NCBI RefSeq assembly: GCF_900258035.1
Contig: NZ_OGTP01000005.1
Coordinates: forward strand, 1 to 64,000
Length of the DNA stretch: 64,000 nt
Source of the DNA: Caballeronia novacaledonica
GTDB taxonomy: Bacteria > Pseudomonadota > Gammaproteobacteria > Burkholderiales > Burkholderiaceae
Direction of reading: 5' to 3'
Positions within the stretch are counted from its first letter, which is position 1. Every line of letters starts with the position of its first letter. Under the pieces are notes generated by a model. It saw only the letters and a program-made list of their open reading frames with translations. It made no database searches and was not told where the DNA came from. Shown here piece after piece: positions 9,578 to 20,323 of the stretch. Both the position numbers and the translations under genes were made by a program.

Positions 9578-10381
9578 ATGCGGATCGCGTTAGGCATTCA
9601 GTACGATGGCTCGGCTTTTTGCGGCTGGCAGTCCCAGCCGCACGGCAAGACGGTGCAGAACGAACTGGAGCGCGCGCTCGCCGAATTCGCGCAGACGCCG
9701 CTCCAGACCGTCGTTGCCGGTCGCACGGATACGGGTGTGCACGGTCTCGGACAGGTCGTCCATTTCGACACCGCGCTCGATCGCACCGAATTCTCCTGGG
9801 TGCGCGGCACGAACGCGTTTCTGCCCGATACCGTCGCCGTGCAATGGGCGAAGCCGATGCCCGACGACTTCCACGCCCGCTTCGCCGCGTTCGAGCGCAC
9901 GTACTATTACGTGCTGTATGTCAATCCGGTGCGTTCGCCCATGCTCGCGAAACGCGCGGGCTGGGTACACACGCCGCTGGACGTCGACGCGATGCGCAGT
10001 TCGGTCGCGTGCCTGATCGGCGAGCACGATTTTTCGTCGTTCCGTGCGGCCGATTGTCAGTCGAAGACGCCGGTCAAGCACCTTTATCGGATCGACGTGC
10101 GCGAACAGGGCGATTTCATCCACTTTCGCTTTCGCGCCAACGCGTTTCTGCATCACATGGTGCGCAATCTGATGGGATGCTTCGTCGCGATCGGACGCGG
10201 ACGTCATCCTGCCTCGTGGATGGCCGACGTTCTCGCCGCCCGCGACCGCCGCACCGCCGCGCCGACCTTCATGCCTGACGGGCTGTATCTGGCCGAGGTC
10301 GGCTATCCTGAACACTTCGCGGTGCCACCGCCGCATATCGCCAGCATGCCCTGGAGCGCCATTTGGGCAGAGCCGACATGA
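9578..10381 (+). CDS. truA: tRNA pseudouridine(38-40) synthase
   Basis: 267 residues, starting one base after the fimV stop. It converts uridines 38-40 of the tRNA anticodon arm to pseudouridine. The catalytic aspartate is D51 in GRTDTGVHG, and the family motif [18 protein letters not shown] is intact. Its TGA overlaps the trpF ATG (ATGA at 10378-10381), so trpF translation is coupled to truA. Confidence 0.96.
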   Translation: MRIALGIQYDGSAFCGWQSQPHGKTVQNELERALAEFAQTPLQTVVAGRTDTGVHGLGQVVHFDTALDRTEFSWVRGTNAFLPDTVAVQWAKPMPDDFHARFAAFERTYYYVLYVNPVRSPMLAKRAGWVHTPLDVDAMRSSVACLIGEHDFSSFRAADCQSKTPVKHLYRIDVREQGDFIHFRFRANAFLHHMVRNLMGCFVAIGRGRHPASWMADVLAARDRRTAAPTFMPDGLYLAEVGYPEHFAVPPPHIASMPWSAIWAEPT

Positions 10382-11046
10382 CCGAACGAGATTTGCATCG
10401 TACCCGCATCAAGCTATGCGGACTGTCGCGCGTCGAGGACGTGCAGCACGCCGTCGCGCTGGGCGCGGACGCCGTGGGCTTCGTCTTCTATCCGCCGAGC
10501 CCGCGCTCGGTGAGCGTCGCGCAGGCGGTCGAACTGGCGCGGCACGTGCCGCCGCTCGTGTCGGCCGTGGGGCTGTTCGTCAATGCGACGCCCGAGTGGA
10601 TTCGAGAAGTGACGTCGAACGTCCGGCTTTCGCTGCTGCAATTTCATGGCGACGAAACGCCCGAACAATGCGAAGAACTCGCGGCAATCGCGGGTTTATC
10701 CTATTGGCGCGCATTGCGAATTGGGGCTGATGCGTCCACAAGCCATTTGATAGAATCGTCAATCAAGTTCAAAGCCGCAGGCGGCCTTCTGCTCGACGCT
10801 CTCGTCGAGGGCTTCGGCGGCGGTGGAAAGGTATTCGATTGGTCACTTATCCCAACAGATCTCGGGCATCGGGCCGTTTTGAGTGGTGGGTTGAACGCGC
10901 AAAACGTCAGTGACGCCATTCGGCGCGTGCGCCCGTACGCGGTCGATGTCTCGAGCGGCATCGAAGTGCCGGGCGCCAAGGGCGTGAAGGATCCCGCCCG
11001 AATGGCGGCGTTCGTACGCGCGGTGCGCGAGGCGGACGCCGGGTGA
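10378..11046 (+). CDS. trpF: Phosphoribosylanthranilate isomerase
   Basis: 222 residues from the ATG in the ATGA overlap with truA; an upstream in-frame ATG at 10363 would overlap more and lacks support. It isomerises phosphoribosylanthranilate to CdRP in tryptophan synthesis. TIM-barrel motifs are KLCGLSR (general base cysteine C at the first strand), [12 protein letters not shown] and the phosphate-binding [11 protein letters not shown] run of AT-rich codons near 10690-10760 differs from its neighbours but keeps the frame. trpB follows 48 bases later. Confidence 0.96.
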   Translation: MTERDLHRTRIKLCGLSRVEDVQHAVALGADAVGFVFYPPSPRSVSVAQAVELARHVPPLVSAVGLFVNATPEWIREVTSNVRLSLLQFHGDETPEQCEELAAIAGLSYWRALRIGADASTSHLIESSIKFKAAGGLLLDALVEGFGGGGKVFDWSLIPTDLGHRAVLSGGLNAQNVSDAIRRVRPYAVDVSSGIEVPGAKGVKDPARMAAFVRAVREADAG

Positions 11047-11094
11047 AGTCGACGTGCGCCGCGCTGCCGGCCACGTAACCGAGAGAGTGACGTA

Positions 11095-12288
11095 ATGTAC
11101 AACTTGCCAGACGAAAGAGGCCACTTCGGCCAATATGGAGGCGTGTTCGTCTCCGAAACGCTCATCCACGCGCTCGATGAACTGCGCGTCGCGTATGAAG
11201 CGGCACAAAAAGATCCCGATTTTCTCGCCGAGTACGAGTACGAGCTCAAGCATTACGTGGGCCGTCCGTCGCCGATTTATCACGCGAAGCGCTGGAGCGA
11301 GATGCTCGGCGGCGCGCAGCTTTATCTGAAGCGCGAGGATCTGAACCACACCGGCGCACACAAGGTCAACAACGTGATCGGTCAGGCGCTCCTCGCCCGC
11401 AAGATGGGCAAGCCGCGCGTGATCGCCGAAACCGGCGCGGGCCAGCATGGCGTGGCGACGGCGACCATCGCCGCGCGCTTCGGCATGGAGTGCGTGGTCT
11501 ACATGGGCGCGGAGGACGTGCGTCGGCAGGCGGCGAACGTGTATCGCATGAAGCTGCTCGGCGCGACGGTCGTTCCGGTCGAATCCGGATCGAAAACGCT
11601 CAAGGATGCGCTCAACGAAGCCATGCGCGACTGGGTCACGAACGTCGAGAACACGTTCTACATCATCGGCACGGTGGCGGGCCCGCATCCTTATCCGATG
11701 ATGGTGCGTGACTTCCAGCGCGTGATCGGCGACGAATGCCGCGTGCAGATGCCCGAAATGACGGGCCGTCAGCCGGACGCCGTCATTGCGTGCGTTGGCG
11801 GCGGATCGAATGCGATGGGCATTTTTTATCCGTATATCGACGATAAAGACGTCAAGCTGATCGGCGTCGAAGCGGCGGGCGACGGCATCGATACGGGCCG
11901 TCACGCCGCATCGCTGATGGGCGGCAGTCCCGGCGTGCTGCACGGCAACCGCACGTATCTGCTGCAGGACGAAAACGGCCAGATCATCGAGACGCATTCG
12001 GTGTCGGCGGGTCTCGATTATCCGGGCGTCGGCCCCGAGCACGCGTGGCTGAAGGATGCGGGGCGCGCGGAGTACGTCGGCATCACCGACGACGAAGCGC
12101 TCAAGGCCTTCCACGACTGCTGCCGCATCGAGGGCATCATCCCGGCGCTGGAGTCGAGTCACGCGCTCGCTTACGGCGCGAAGCTCGCCAAGACGTTGCC
12201 GCGCGACAAGGTGCTGCTGGTCAATCTGTCGGGCCGGGGCGACAAAGACATGCACACGGTCGCCGAGCGATCGGGCATTCAGTTCTGA
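11095..12288 (+). CDS. trpB: Tryptophan synthase beta subunit
   Basis: 397 residues, typical TrpB1. It joins indole and serine to tryptophan using pyridoxal phosphate. The PLP lysine is K90 in HTGAHKVNN, and the phosphate-binding GGGSNAMG loop is present. GAGAGAG precedes the ATG. The partner trpA is not next: a DNA methyltransferase gene begins 11 bases after the trpB stop. Confidence 0.97.
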   Translation: MYNLPDERGHFGQYGGVFVSETLIHALDELRVAYEAAQKDPDFLAEYEYELKHYVGRPSPIYHAKRWSEMLGGAQLYLKREDLNHTGAHKVNNVIGQALLARKMGKPRVIAETGAGQHGVATATIAARFGMECVVYMGAEDVRRQAANVYRMKLLGATVVPVESGSKTLKDALNEAMRDWVTNVENTFYIIGTVAGPHPYPMMVRDFQRVIGDECRVQMPEMTGRQPDAVIACVGGGSNAMGIFYPYIDDKDVKLIGVEAAGDGIDTGRHAASLMGGSPGVLHGNRTYLLQDENGQIIETHSVSAGLDYPGVGPEHAWLKDAGRAEYVGITDDEALKAFHDCCRIEGIIPALESSHALAYGAKLAKTLPRDKVLLVNLSGRGDKDMHTVAERSGIQF

Positions 12289-12299
12289 GCGCCTGACCA

Positions 12300-13178
12300 A
12301 TGCGCACCGTCATCGACGAGCCCTTGTCCGTCGGCGCTCTCCAGGGCGCCGGCAGCGACATCCGCAACCGCGATTTCCTGGCCGATGCCGAACATATTCC
12401 CGATGCGTCGATCGATCTGATCGTCGCGGACCCGCCCTATGGTCTGGGCAAGGACTACGGGAACGATTCGGACATGCTGTCCGGCGACGCTTTTCTGGAG
12501 TGGACGTATCGCTGGCTCGATCTGGCGATCCCGAAGCTCAAGCCGAGCGGCTCGCTGTACATCTTCTGCACGTGGCAATACTCGCCTGAACTCTTCGTGT
12601 TCCTGAAGCGCCGTCTTCTGATGATCAACGAGATCGTCTGGGACCGGCGCGTGCCGAGCATGGGCGGAACGACGCGTAAATTTACGTCAGTGCACGATAA
12701 CATCGGCTATTTCGCGGTATCGAAGGATTATTACTTCGATCTCGATCCGGTGCGCATCCCTTACGACGCAGAGACGAAAAAGGCGCGCTCGCGCAAGATC
12801 TTCGAAGGCAGCAAGTGGCTCGAACTCGGCTATAACCCGAAGGATGTCTGGTCCGTGTCGCGCCTGCATCGGCAGCACGCGGAGCGCGTGGATCATCCGA
12901 CGCAAAAGCCGCTCGAAATCGTCGAGCGCATGGTGCTCGCCAGTTGTCCGCCGGGCGGACGCGTGCTCGATCCGTTCATGGGCAGCGGCACCACGGCGGT
13001 CGCGTGCGCGCGTCATGGCCGGCAATTCGTCGGTTACGAGATCAACGCGGATTACTGTGCAATCGCGGAAGGCCGCATCGCGGAGGCGCGGACCGCGCGG
13101 CTCAAGGCGGATAAGCCAGCCCCGGTGCGCCGCAAGACGCTCGCCGCAACCGACACCACTGCGCAAGCCGCCGAATAG
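12300..13178 (+). CDS. Orphan DNA methyltransferase (adenine-N6 or cytosine-N4, beta-class order) inside the trp operon
   Basis: 292 residues. Motif IV DPPYGLGKDYG is at 44-54, upstream of the SAM-binding motif I region VLDPFMGSGTTAVA near 222-235, the order of beta-class amino-methyltransferases. HPTQKP lies just before motif I. The enzyme would methylate adenine N6 or cytosine N4 in a short DNA site. No restriction endonuclease gene is adjacent, so it looks like a solitary regulatory methylase. It lies 11 bases after trpB and 78 before trpA, on the same strand. From memory, an orphan methylase in this trp context is known in Burkholderia cenocepacia and recognises GTWWAC; I could not check this here. 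Confidence 0.9.
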   Translation: MRTVIDEPLSVGALQGAGSDIRNRDFLADAEHIPDASIDLIVADPPYGLGKDYGNDSDMLSGDAFLEWTYRWLDLAIPKLKPSGSLYIFCTWQYSPELFVFLKRRLLMINEIVWDRRVPSMGGTTRKFTSVHDNIGYFAVSKDYYFDLDPVRIPYDAETKKARSRKIFEGSKWLELGYNPKDVWSVSRLHRQHAERVDHPTQKPLEIVERMVLASCPPGGRVLDPFMGSGTTAVACARHGRQFVGYEINADYCAIAEGRIAEARTARLKADKPAPVRRKTLAATDTTAQAAE

Positions 13179-13256
13179 CGTCTTTTTCGTCGCTAATCGC
13201 GTCAGATGCGTGCAAAAAAGCATCGGACGCCAACGAATACGATCCAGAGAATTCTC

Positions 13257-14060
13257 ATGTCCCGTATCAAGAACACATTTGCGGCACTCGCCGCGCAGGG
13301 CAAGAAAGGGCTGATTCCGTTCATCACCGCCGGCGATCCGAATCCGGAGCAGACCGTCGAGTTCATGCACGCGCTCGCGAAGGGCGGCGCGGACGTCATC
13401 GAACTCGGCGTGCCGTTTTCCGATCCGATGGCCGATGGTCCCGTGATCCAGCGTTCATCCGAGCGCGCGCTCGCCCGTGGCGTGACGCTGAAAAGCGTCC
13501 TGGCCGACGTCAAGCGCTTCCGCCAGGCCGACGACGAGACGCCGGTCGTGCTGATGGGCTACGCGAATCCGATCGAGCGCATGGGCGCCGACGCCTTCGC
13601 GAAAGCCGCGCAGGAAGCCGGTGTCGACGGCGTCCTGGTGGTCGATTACCCGCCCGAGGAAGCGGAGAGCTTCGGCGCGTCGATGCGCGCGGCCGGCATC
13701 GATCCGATCTTCCTGCTCGCGCCGACCTCGACGGACGAGCGCGTCGCGGCAGTCGGCAAGATCGCGAGCGGCTATGTCTACTACGTTTCGCTGAAAGGCG
13801 TGACCGGCGCGGCAAATCTGGACGTTTCCAGCATCGCGAGTAAAATCCCGGCCATCAAGTCGCATGTGCCCCTTCCGGTGGGCGTCGGTTTCGGCATTCG
13901 CGACGCCCAGACCGCGCGCGCCGTCGCCGATGTCGCGGACGCCGTCGTCATCGGCAGCCGCCTCGTGCAGTTGCTCGAGGAGGCGAAGCCGGATGCCGCG
14001 GCCGCGTCGCTGACGAGCTTCATCGCCGAAATTCGTCAGGCGCTCGACGCCGCACAGTAA
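13257..14060 (+). CDS. trpA: Tryptophan synthase alpha subunit
   Basis: 267 residues from the ATG at 13257, where homology begins ([11 protein letters not shown]); an upstream in-frame ATG at 13206 would add 17 unlike residues. It cleaves indole-3-glycerol phosphate to indole, which tunnels to TrpB. The signature [17 protein letters not shown] carries both the catalytic glutamate and aspartate region, and the phosphate site GVGFGI is intact. It is separated from trpB by the methyltransferase gene and is followed by accD after 70 bases. Confidence 0.97.
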   Translation: MSRIKNTFAALAAQGKKGLIPFITAGDPNPEQTVEFMHALAKGGADVIELGVPFSDPMADGPVIQRSSERALARGVTLKSVLADVKRFRQADDETPVVLMGYANPIERMGADAFAKAAQEAGVDGVLVVDYPPEEAESFGASMRAAGIDPIFLLAPTSTDERVAAVGKIASGYVYYVSLKGVTGAANLDVSSIASKIPAIKSHVPLPVGVGFGIRDAQTARAVADVADAVVIGSRLVQLLEEAKPDAAAASLTSFIAEIRQALDAAQ

Positions 14061-14130
14061 AATACGCGCCGCCGCGGGCCGTCCGATTCGGACGTGCGCC
14101 GCGCGGCGACCGATCAGTCAAGGAAAAACG

Positions 14131-15003
14131 ATGAGCTGGCTCGACAAACTGCTGCCGCCGAAGATCAAGCAAACCGATCCCAAAAGCCGCAAGGGCATTC
14201 CGGAAGGCCTCTGGGTGAAGTGCCCGTCGTGCGAGGCGGTGCTGTATCGCAACGACGTCGAGGCGAACCTGCACGTTTGCCCGAAATGCAGCCATCACAT
14301 GCGCATCGGCGCGCGCGAGCGCCTCGACCGGCTGCTCGATCCGGAAGGCCGCTACGAAATCGGCCAGGAAGTCGTGCCGGTCGACGCGCTCAAGTTCAAG
14401 GACAGCCGCAAGTATCCGGATCGCCTTAAAGAAGCGATGGAGGACACCGACGAAACCGACGCGATGGTCGTCATGGGCGGCGCAATCCACACGATTCCGT
14501 GCGTCGTCGCGTGCTTCGAGTTCTCGTTCATGGGCGGCTCGATGGGCTCGGTAGTCGGCGAACGCTTCGTGCGCGGCGCGCGCAATGCGATCGAGCAGAA
14601 CGTGCCGTTCATCTGCTTCACGGCGTCCGGCGGCGCGCGCATGCAGGAAAGCCTGCTTTCGCTCATGCAGATGGCCAAGACCACTGCGCTTTTGACCAGA
14701 TTGTCGGATGCGAAGCTGCCGTTCATCTCCGTGCTGACCGACCCGACAATGGGCGGCGTGTCGGCGAGTTTCGCTTTTCTCGGCGACGTCGTGATCGGCG
14801 AGCCGAAAGCGCTGATCGGCTTCGCCGGCCCGCGCGTGATCGAGCAGACCGTGCGCGAAAAGCTGCCGGAAGGTTTCCAGCGCGCCGAATTCCTGCTGCA
14901 GAAAGGCGCAATCGACATGATCGTGGATCGCCGCAAGATGCGCGAAGAACTCGCCCAATTGATGGCGCTGATGACGCGGCAACCCGCCGATTCCGTCGCC
15001 TGA
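14131..15003 (+). CDS. accD: Acetyl-CoA carboxylase carboxyltransferase subunit beta
   Basis: 290 residues. Together with AccA it transfers carboxyl from biotin to acetyl-CoA, giving malonyl-CoA for fatty acid synthesis. The N-terminal zinc ribbon has cysteines 31, 34, 50 and 53, and the crotonase-like core has [16 protein letters not shown] and [26 protein letters not shown] precedes the ATG. trpA-accD-folC is the usual beta-proteobacterial order. Confidence 0.97.
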   Translation: MSWLDKLLPPKIKQTDPKSRKGIPEGLWVKCPSCEAVLYRNDVEANLHVCPKCSHHMRIGARERLDRLLDPEGRYEIGQEVVPVDALKFKDSRKYPDRLKEAMEDTDETDAMVVMGGAIHTIPCVVACFEFSFMGGSMGSVVGERFVRGARNAIEQNVPFICFTASGGARMQESLLSLMQMAKTTALLTRLSDAKLPFISVLTDPTMGGVSASFAFLGDVVIGEPKALIGFAGPRVIEQTVREKLPEGFQRAEFLLQKGAIDMIVDRRKMREELAQLMALMTRQPADSVA

Positions 15004-15077
15004 GTCGCTGACATGCAGCGCTGCGCCGCGCGAGAGCCTTGGTTCCGCGCGGCGTTTTGCTTTTCCCCATCTCGAAA

Positions 15078-16388
15078 ATGAACACTTTCCCCACCCTCGA
15101 CGCCTGGCTCGCCCATCTCGAAGCGGCGCATCCGGTCGGCATCGACATGGGTCTCACGCGCATCGGCAAGGTGAAGGACGCGCTCGGCTTGCGCTTCGAC
15201 TGCCCGGTGATCACGGTCGGCGGCACGAACGGCAAAGGCTCGACGTGCGCGATTCTCGAAACGATCCTGCTGCGCGCGGGTTATCGCGTCGGTTGCCATA
15301 CGTCGCCGCATCTGCTGTCGTTCAACGAGCGGGCGCGCATCGACGGCGTCGAAGCGACTGACGCCGACCTGCTCGAACATTTCGAGGCGGTGGAAAAGGC
15401 GCGCGCGAGCTTGTCCGAGCCGGTTTCGCTGACCTATTTCGAATTCACGACGCTCGCGATCCTGCATCTCTTCGCATCGCGCGGGCTCGACGCCGTGATC
15501 CTCGAAGTCGGCCTCGGCGGGCGTTTGGACGCGGTGAATATCGTCGATACGGACTGCGCGGTGATCACGAGCATCGACATCGACCATACGGATTATCTCG
15601 GCGACACGCGCGAGAAGATCGGCTTCGAGAAGGCGGGCATTTTCCGGCCGGGCAAGCCTGCCGTGTGTGGCGACCCGTCGCCGCCGCAGAGCCTGATCGA
15701 TCATGCGGAGGCGACCGGTGCGGACCTCTGGCTCGTCGGCCGCGATTTCCGCTACGAAGCGCAACCGGGCAACGAACGCCAGCAATGGAGCTATATCGGC
15801 CGCGAGCAGCGTCGCCCGGCGCTGGCGTATCCGGCGCTGCGCGGCGCGAATCAGTTGATCAACACGGCGGCGGCGCTGGCCGCGCTCGAGTCGCTGCGCG
15901 GGCATTTGCCCGTTTCGGCTCAGGATATCCGCCTCGGGCTCGCCAACGTCGAGCTTCCGGGCCGCTTCCAGGTGCTGCCGGGCAACCCGCAGATCATCCT
16001 CGACGTTGCGCATAATCCGCACGCGGCCGCTGTGTTGTCGCAAAATCTCGGCAACATGGGCTATTTTCCGTACACTTACGCGGTGTTCGGCGCAATGCGC
16101 GACAAAGACATCGAAGGCGTCGTGAAGCAGTTGAAAAGCGAGATCGACCACTGGAACGTGACCGCGCTGCCCACGCCGCGCGGCGCGTCGGCGGAACAAC
16201 TGGAGCACGCGTTGCGCGAGATCGGCGTCAACGACGGCCCCGACAGCAGCGTTTCTCGCTTTGAAACACCGGCCGCAGCTTTTCAAGATGCGTTAAGGCG
16301 GGCGTCCGAAAATGATAGAATTTTGGTCTTCGGCAGTTTCTACACGGTAGCCGGCGTCATGGCCTACCGTCGAGCGCAGCATAACTAG
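15078..16388 (+). CDS. folC: Bifunctional folylpolyglutamate / dihydrofolate synthase
   Basis: 436 residues from the ATG at 15078 (MNTFPTLDAWL); an upstream in-frame ATG at 15039 gives an atypical leader. It adds glutamate to folates in the cytoplasm. The ATP loop GGTNGKGSTCA is near residues 46-56, and later motifs TYFEFTTLAILHLF, GLGGRLDAVN and LDVAHNPHAA are conserved. The start lacks a strong ribosome site. Confidence 0.94.
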   Translation: MNTFPTLDAWLAHLEAAHPVGIDMGLTRIGKVKDALGLRFDCPVITVGGTNGKGSTCAILETILLRAGYRVGCHTSPHLLSFNERARIDGVEATDADLLEHFEAVEKARASLSEPVSLTYFEFTTLAILHLFASRGLDAVILEVGLGGRLDAVNIVDTDCAVITSIDIDHTDYLGDTREKIGFEKAGIFRPGKPAVCGDPSPPQSLIDHAEATGADLWLVGRDFRYEAQPGNERQQWSYIGREQRRPALAYPALRGANQLINTAAALAALESLRGHLPVSAQDIRLGLANVELPGRFQVLPGNPQIILDVAHNPHAAAVLSQNLGNMGYFPYTYAVFGAMRDKDIEGVVKQLKSEIDHWNVTALPTPRGASAEQLEHALREIGVNDGPDSSVSRFETPAAAFQDALRRASENDRILVFGSFYTVAGVMAYRRAQHN

Positions 16389-16429
16389 CGTCATCATTCA
16401 GACGGTTGGCCGTCGGCACCAAGCGATAC

Positions 16430-17242
16430 ATGGGACTCTTTTCGTTCGGCAAGAAAGACGACTCCGGTCGCGACGCATATTCCGATTCCTCGCGCGGCAC
16501 GCGTCACACCGTCCGCACCGATCGCCGCACGCGCCGTTCGGAGCGCACCGACGCCGACGCGATGATGCTCGATCCCACCTTGCCCGAGAAGCAGCGCGCG
16601 CGCCGCAGGCTCGTCGGCGCGATCGCGCTGGTGCTGGCCGCCGTCATCGTCCTGCCGATGGTGCTGGATTCGCGCCCCAAGCCCGTCACGGACGACATTT
16701 CCATCGACATTCCGAATCGTCCGGCGCCTGTCGCGAAGCAATCGCGCGACGCCAACGAAGCGGACACGCAAGCCGGCGTCGCGCATGACGCGCCGGCGGG
16801 CGCTTCGAGCAGCGCTTCCGCCGGCGTGACGCAGCCGCAGGCCGCCGCGCCCGCCGCCACAGCGCAGGCGAAGCCCGAACCCACGGAAGCGAAACCTTCG
16901 AAACCTGCCGCCGCCGCGAGCCAGAATGCAAAGCAGCAGGCCGCGGAGTCTTCTGATGAAGCCAACCCGGCCGCGGGCGCGGCGAACACGCCGTCGTCGC
17001 CGGCTGGCAGCCGTTTCGTGCTGCAAATCGGCCAGTTCGATGACGAAACCGCCGCGCAAAACTGGGTCAACAAGTTGAAATCGGCGGGCGTGCCTGCATA
17101 TCTCGAACATCGCAAGCAGTCGGATGGCGCGACCAAATCGCTGTTGCGCGCGGGTCCGTTCCCCGATCGCGCGTCGGCGCAGGCGGCGCTCGTCAAGGTG
17201 CGCCAGGCCGGACTCGGCGGCGGCACCAAGGCATCGAACTAA
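16430..17242 (+). CDS. SPOR-domain inner-membrane protein (DedD-like)
   Basis: 270 residues from the ATG at 16430. A charged cytoplasmic N-terminus is followed by one membrane segment (about 60-80, LVGAIALVLAAVIVLPMVL), an Ala/Pro/Glu/Lys-rich periplasmic linker, and a C-terminal SPOR domain (about 194-265). SPOR domains bind denuded septal peptidoglycan, so a cell-division role like that of DedD is likely. The position between folC and cvpA is the conserved site for dedD-like genes; the sequence outside the SPOR domain is too variable to name the gene with certainty. Confidence 0.85.
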   Translation: MGLFSFGKKDDSGRDAYSDSSRGTRHTVRTDRRTRRSERTDADAMMLDPTLPEKQRARRRLVGAIALVLAAVIVLPMVLDSRPKPVTDDISIDIPNRPAPVAKQSRDANEADTQAGVAHDAPAGASSSASAGVTQPQAAAPAATAQAKPEPTEAKPSKPAAAASQNAKQQAAESSDEANPAAGAANTPSSPAGSRFVLQIGQFDDETAAQNWVNKLKSAGVPAYLEHRKQSDGATKSLLRAGPFPDRASAQAALVKVRQAGLGGGTKASN

Positions 17243-17251
17243 GCAGAATCG

Positions 17252-17785
17252 ATGTTCACCGCTTTCGACTACGGCGTGATGGCCGTGATTGGTTTGTCCG
17301 CGCTGCGCGGCATGTGGCGCGGCCTGTTGGCCGAGGCGTTCGGTCTGGTCGGCTGGGTGGCCGCCATTCTGATTGCCGGGCGCTTCGTCGGGCTCGTCGT
17401 GCCCTATATTCCGTCGACGTGGCCCGGCGGCGCGCTCACGCAATGGCTCGTGGCGTTTCTGCTGGTGGTCGCGGCGGTGCTGCTTCTGTCGAGCGTGCTG
17501 TCGGCGCTTCTGACGCGCATCACGGAAGTGACCGGCCTGCGCGGCGTCGATCGCTCGTTGGGCTTGCTGTTCGGCCTCGTGAGAGGGGCTATATTGGTAG
17601 TGGTTCTGGTCGCCCTCGCTGGCCTGACCGAACTGCCGGAAAAGGATTTTTGGCGCAATGCGCTGCTGCGGCCGATGGCCGAGCAAGGCGTGCGCGAATT
17701 GAAACCGCTGCTCCCCGATACGCTCGCCGCGTATGTGCACGTCGCTCCCGAACCGAGCGCCTTGGCGCCAGACGCCGCACAATAG
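17252..17785 (+). CDS. cvpA: CvpA family membrane protein
   Basis: 177 residues with four hydrophobic segments and the CvpA hallmark D-x(n)-GLRGMWRGL near the N-terminus and a conserved GLLFGLVRGA before the last segment. CvpA is an inner-membrane protein first linked to colicin V export; it is normally found just before purF, as here. It starts 9 bases after the SPOR gene stop. The exact biochemical role is not settled in the family. Confidence 0.92.
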   Translation: MFTAFDYGVMAVIGLSALRGMWRGLLAEAFGLVGWVAAILIAGRFVGLVVPYIPSTWPGGALTQWLVAFLLVVAAVLLLSSVLSALLTRITEVTGLRGVDRSLGLLFGLVRGAILVVVLVALAGLTELPEKDFWRNALLRPMAEQGVRELKPLLPDTLAAYVHVAPEPSALAPDAAQ

Positions 17786-17927
17786 ACGAACGGCCCGCTA
17801 CACGAGGAACACGCGACGGCTCGATGACGCTTCGACCGGCCTCGTTTCGGCCGGATGTCGAGAGAAGCGTCGATGAGATCCGGGCCACGCCTTGTCTACC
17901 CGTTTCGACTCTTTGAAGGACCATGCC

Positions 17928-19475
17928 ATGTGCGGCATCGTAGGTGTAGTTTCCCAGACTCCCGTCAATCAGCTGATCTATGACAGCCTGCTCCTGCTCC
18001 AGCATCGCGGACAGGACGCGGCGGGCATCGCCACGGCGAACGGCAACAACTTCCACATGCATAAGGCCAACGGCATGGTGCGCGACGTGTTCCGCACGCG
18101 CAACATGCGCAGCCTGCCGGGCAACGTCGGCATTGGCCAGGTGCGTTATCCGACCGCCGGTTCGGCATCGAGCGAGGAAGAAGCCCAGCCGTTTTACGTG
18201 AACGCGCCGTTCGGCATCATCCTCGCGCATAACGGCAACCTCACGAACTGGATGCAGTTGAAGGACGAGATGTTCCGCATCGACCGCCGGCACATCAACA
18301 CCGCGTCCGACACCGAAGTGCTCCTCAACGTGTTCGCGCACGAACTGCAACTCGCGAGCTCGGGCCTGCAGCTCGACGCCACCGCGCTGTTCAAGGCGGT
18401 CGCGGGCGTGCATCGCCGCGTGAAGGGTTCGTATGCGATCGTCTCGCTGATCGCGGGCTACGGACTCGTGGCGTTCCGCGATCCGTTCGGCATTCGTCCG
18501 CTCGTGCTCGGCAAGCTGGAAACGGCGACCGGCGTCGAATGGATGGTCGCGTCGGAGTCGGTGGCGATCGAAGGTATCGGTTTCGAGTTCGTGCGTGACG
18601 TGGAGCCGGGCGAAGCCATCTTCATCGACGCGGAAGGCAATCTGCACAGCCACCAATGCGCCGAGAAGCCCGAACTCAATCCCTGCATTTTCGAGCTCGT
18701 GTATCTCGCGCGTCCGGACTCCTGCCTCGACGGCGTGCCGGTCTACAACGCGCGTCTGCGCATGGGCGATTACCTTGCCGAAAAGATCAAGCGCGTGCTG
18801 CCCGACGTGCCGATCGACGTCGTGATGCCGATTCCCGATTCCTCGCGCCCCGCCGCGATGCAGGTGGCGGCGAAACTCGGCGTCGAGTATCGCGAGGGCT
18901 TCTTCAAGAACCGTTACGTGGGCCGCACCTTCATCATGCCGGGCCAGGCGGTGCGCAAGAAATCGGTGCGCCAGAAGCTGAACGCGATGGGCATCGAGTT
19001 CAAGGGCAAGAATGTGCTGATCGTCGACGATTCCATCGTGCGCGGCACGACCTCGCATGAAATCGTGCAGATGGCCCGCGATGCCGGCGCGAACAAGGTG
19101 ATCTTCGCGTCCGCCGCGCCGCCGGTGAAATTCCCGAACGTCTACGGCATCGACATGCCGACGCGCGGCGAACTGGTCGCGCATGGCCGCAGCGACGAGG
19201 AAGTCGCGCGCATGATCGGCGCCGACTATCTCGTCTATCAGGACGTGGAAGACCTGAAGAACGCGATCCGCGACATCAACCCGGCGCTGAAGCAATTCGA
19301 AGCCTCGTGCTTCGACGGCAACTACATCACCGGCGACGTGACGACGGATTATCTCGATCGCATCGAAACCGCGCGTCTCGCGCCGCAATCGCAGTCGGAT
19401 CGCGATGCGGCAAGCGAAGCGCAAGAGGGCGGCATGACGCGCTCACAGTTGCATCTGCAACTATCGGTGGAGTAA
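17928..19475 (+). CDS. purF: Amidophosphoribosyltransferase
   Basis: 515 residues. It makes 5-phosphoribosylamine from PRPP and glutamine, the first step of purine synthesis. The start at 17928 places the catalytic cysteine at position 2 (MCGIVGVVS), which becomes the N-terminal nucleophile after methionine removal; an in-frame ATG at 17892 would bury it and is rejected. GAAGGA lies eight bases upstream. The PRPP motif [14 protein letters not shown] is intact near 363-376. A small inverted repeat CCGGCC/GGCCGG (17836-17854) lies in its leader. A terminator follows at 19496. Confidence 0.97.
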   Translation: MCGIVGVVSQTPVNQLIYDSLLLLQHRGQDAAGIATANGNNFHMHKANGMVRDVFRTRNMRSLPGNVGIGQVRYPTAGSASSEEEAQPFYVNAPFGIILAHNGNLTNWMQLKDEMFRIDRRHINTASDTEVLLNVFAHELQLASSGLQLDATALFKAVAGVHRRVKGSYAIVSLIAGYGLVAFRDPFGIRPLVLGKLETATGVEWMVASESVAIEGIGFEFVRDVEPGEAIFIDAEGNLHSHQCAEKPELNPCIFELVYLARPDSCLDGVPVYNARLRMGDYLAEKIKRVLPDVPIDVVMPIPDSSRPAAMQVAAKLGVEYREGFFKNRYVGRTFIMPGQAVRKKSVRQKLNAMGIEFKGKNVLIVDDSIVRGTTSHEIVQMARDAGANKVIFASAAPPVKFPNVYGIDMPTRGELVAHGRSDEEVARMIGADYLVYQDVEDLKNAIRDINPALKQFEASCFDGNYITGDVTTDYLDRIETARLAPQSQSDRDAASEAQEGGMTRSQLHLQLSVE

Positions 19476-19495
19476 AGTTTTCGGCGCTTCACACG

Positions 19496-19532
19496 AGCCC
19501 GCTTCGTCTGCAAGGACCAGGCGGGTTTTTTT
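19496..19532 (+). terminator. Terminator after purF
   Basis: AGCCCGC (19496-19502) can pair with GCGGGTT (19521-19527), with one G-T pair and an 18-base loop, followed by a seven-base T-run. It is placed 20 bases after purF and just before the convergent AraC-type gene. Confidence 0.7.
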
Positions 19533-19550
19533 ACGTCGCGAGCAGGCGGG

Positions 19551-20312
19551 CTAGGACGTGAAGCCGCCGTTGCGCCATTGCCCCGGCGACATGCCGAAGC
19601 GTTTCGAGAACGCGTGCGTGAACGCGCTTTGATCGGCGAAGCCGACGTCGAGCGCGATATGCGTGAGCGATACGCGCGGGTCGGCGAGCAGCATCAGCGC
19701 GGTGTCGAGCCGCAAGCGATGCAGATAGCGATGCGGCGTCTCGCCGAACGCTTCGTTGAAGAGCTGATGAAAGCGCCGCATGCCGAAGCCGCAATGCGCG
19801 GCGAGATCGGCGATGCGCAGCGGCTCGGATAGATGCAGACGCAACCATCGGTCGATGCGCGCGAAGTCCAGCCCGCGCATCATGTCGATGGAATCGCCGG
19901 TGTCGTGCATGAGCGCGCCGCAGAGATGCGCGGCGGCTTGCCATGCGAAGCGATCGGAGCAGTGCGCGGCGCCGCTCGCACGATGCGCGACCTCGGCGAC
20001 GGCCCGCGTCACGCGCGGATCGATCGCGACGGCGCGCGCCCGCTCGAAGTAACGCTCGGGCACCGCGACGGACGTGGCGGGCAGATCGAGCACGAGCTGG
20101 CGATTGTCGCCGTCGGCCCAATAGTCGTGGCGCGCGCCGGCCGGGATGATCCACGCGCCGCTGCAATCGATGCGCGCGCCGTTGCCGTCGACGGCCATTT
20201 CCATCGACCCGTCGAGGCCGAGCACGATCTGATGAAAGTCGTGCACGTCCGACGCCTGCGCCGCCTGATAGCGGCGCAGCGACACGGCCGGACGATGAAG
20301 CGGCGCGCTCAT
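19551..20312 (-). CDS. AraC-family transcriptional regulator
   Basis: 253 residues. The N-terminal part (about 1-140) looks like a cupin effector domain (HQIVLGLDGSMEMAVDG, IIPAGARHDYW). The C-terminal part (about 150-250) has the two helix-turn-helix units of AraC proteins: LRIADLAAHCGFGMRRFHQL and LTHIALDVGFADQSAFTHAF, ending with the typical FGMSPGQWR. Effector and targets are unknown. It lies tail-to-tail with purF and 11 bases downstream of the FKBP gene on the same strand, so it may be co-transcribed with it. Confidence 0.92.
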   Translation of the reverse strand: MSAPLHRPAVSLRRYQAAQASDVHDFHQIVLGLDGSMEMAVDGNGARIDCSGAWIIPAGARHDYWADGDNRQLVLDLPATSVAVPERYFERARAVAIDPRVTRAVAEVAHRASGAAHCSDRFAWQAAAHLCGALMHDTGDSIDMMRGLDFARIDRWLRLHLSEPLRIADLAAHCGFGMRRFHQLFNEAFGETPHRYLHRLRLDTALMLLADPRVSLTHIALDVGFADQSAFTHAFSKRFGMSPGQWRNGGFTS

Positions 20313-20323
20313 GCCGTCTTCGC

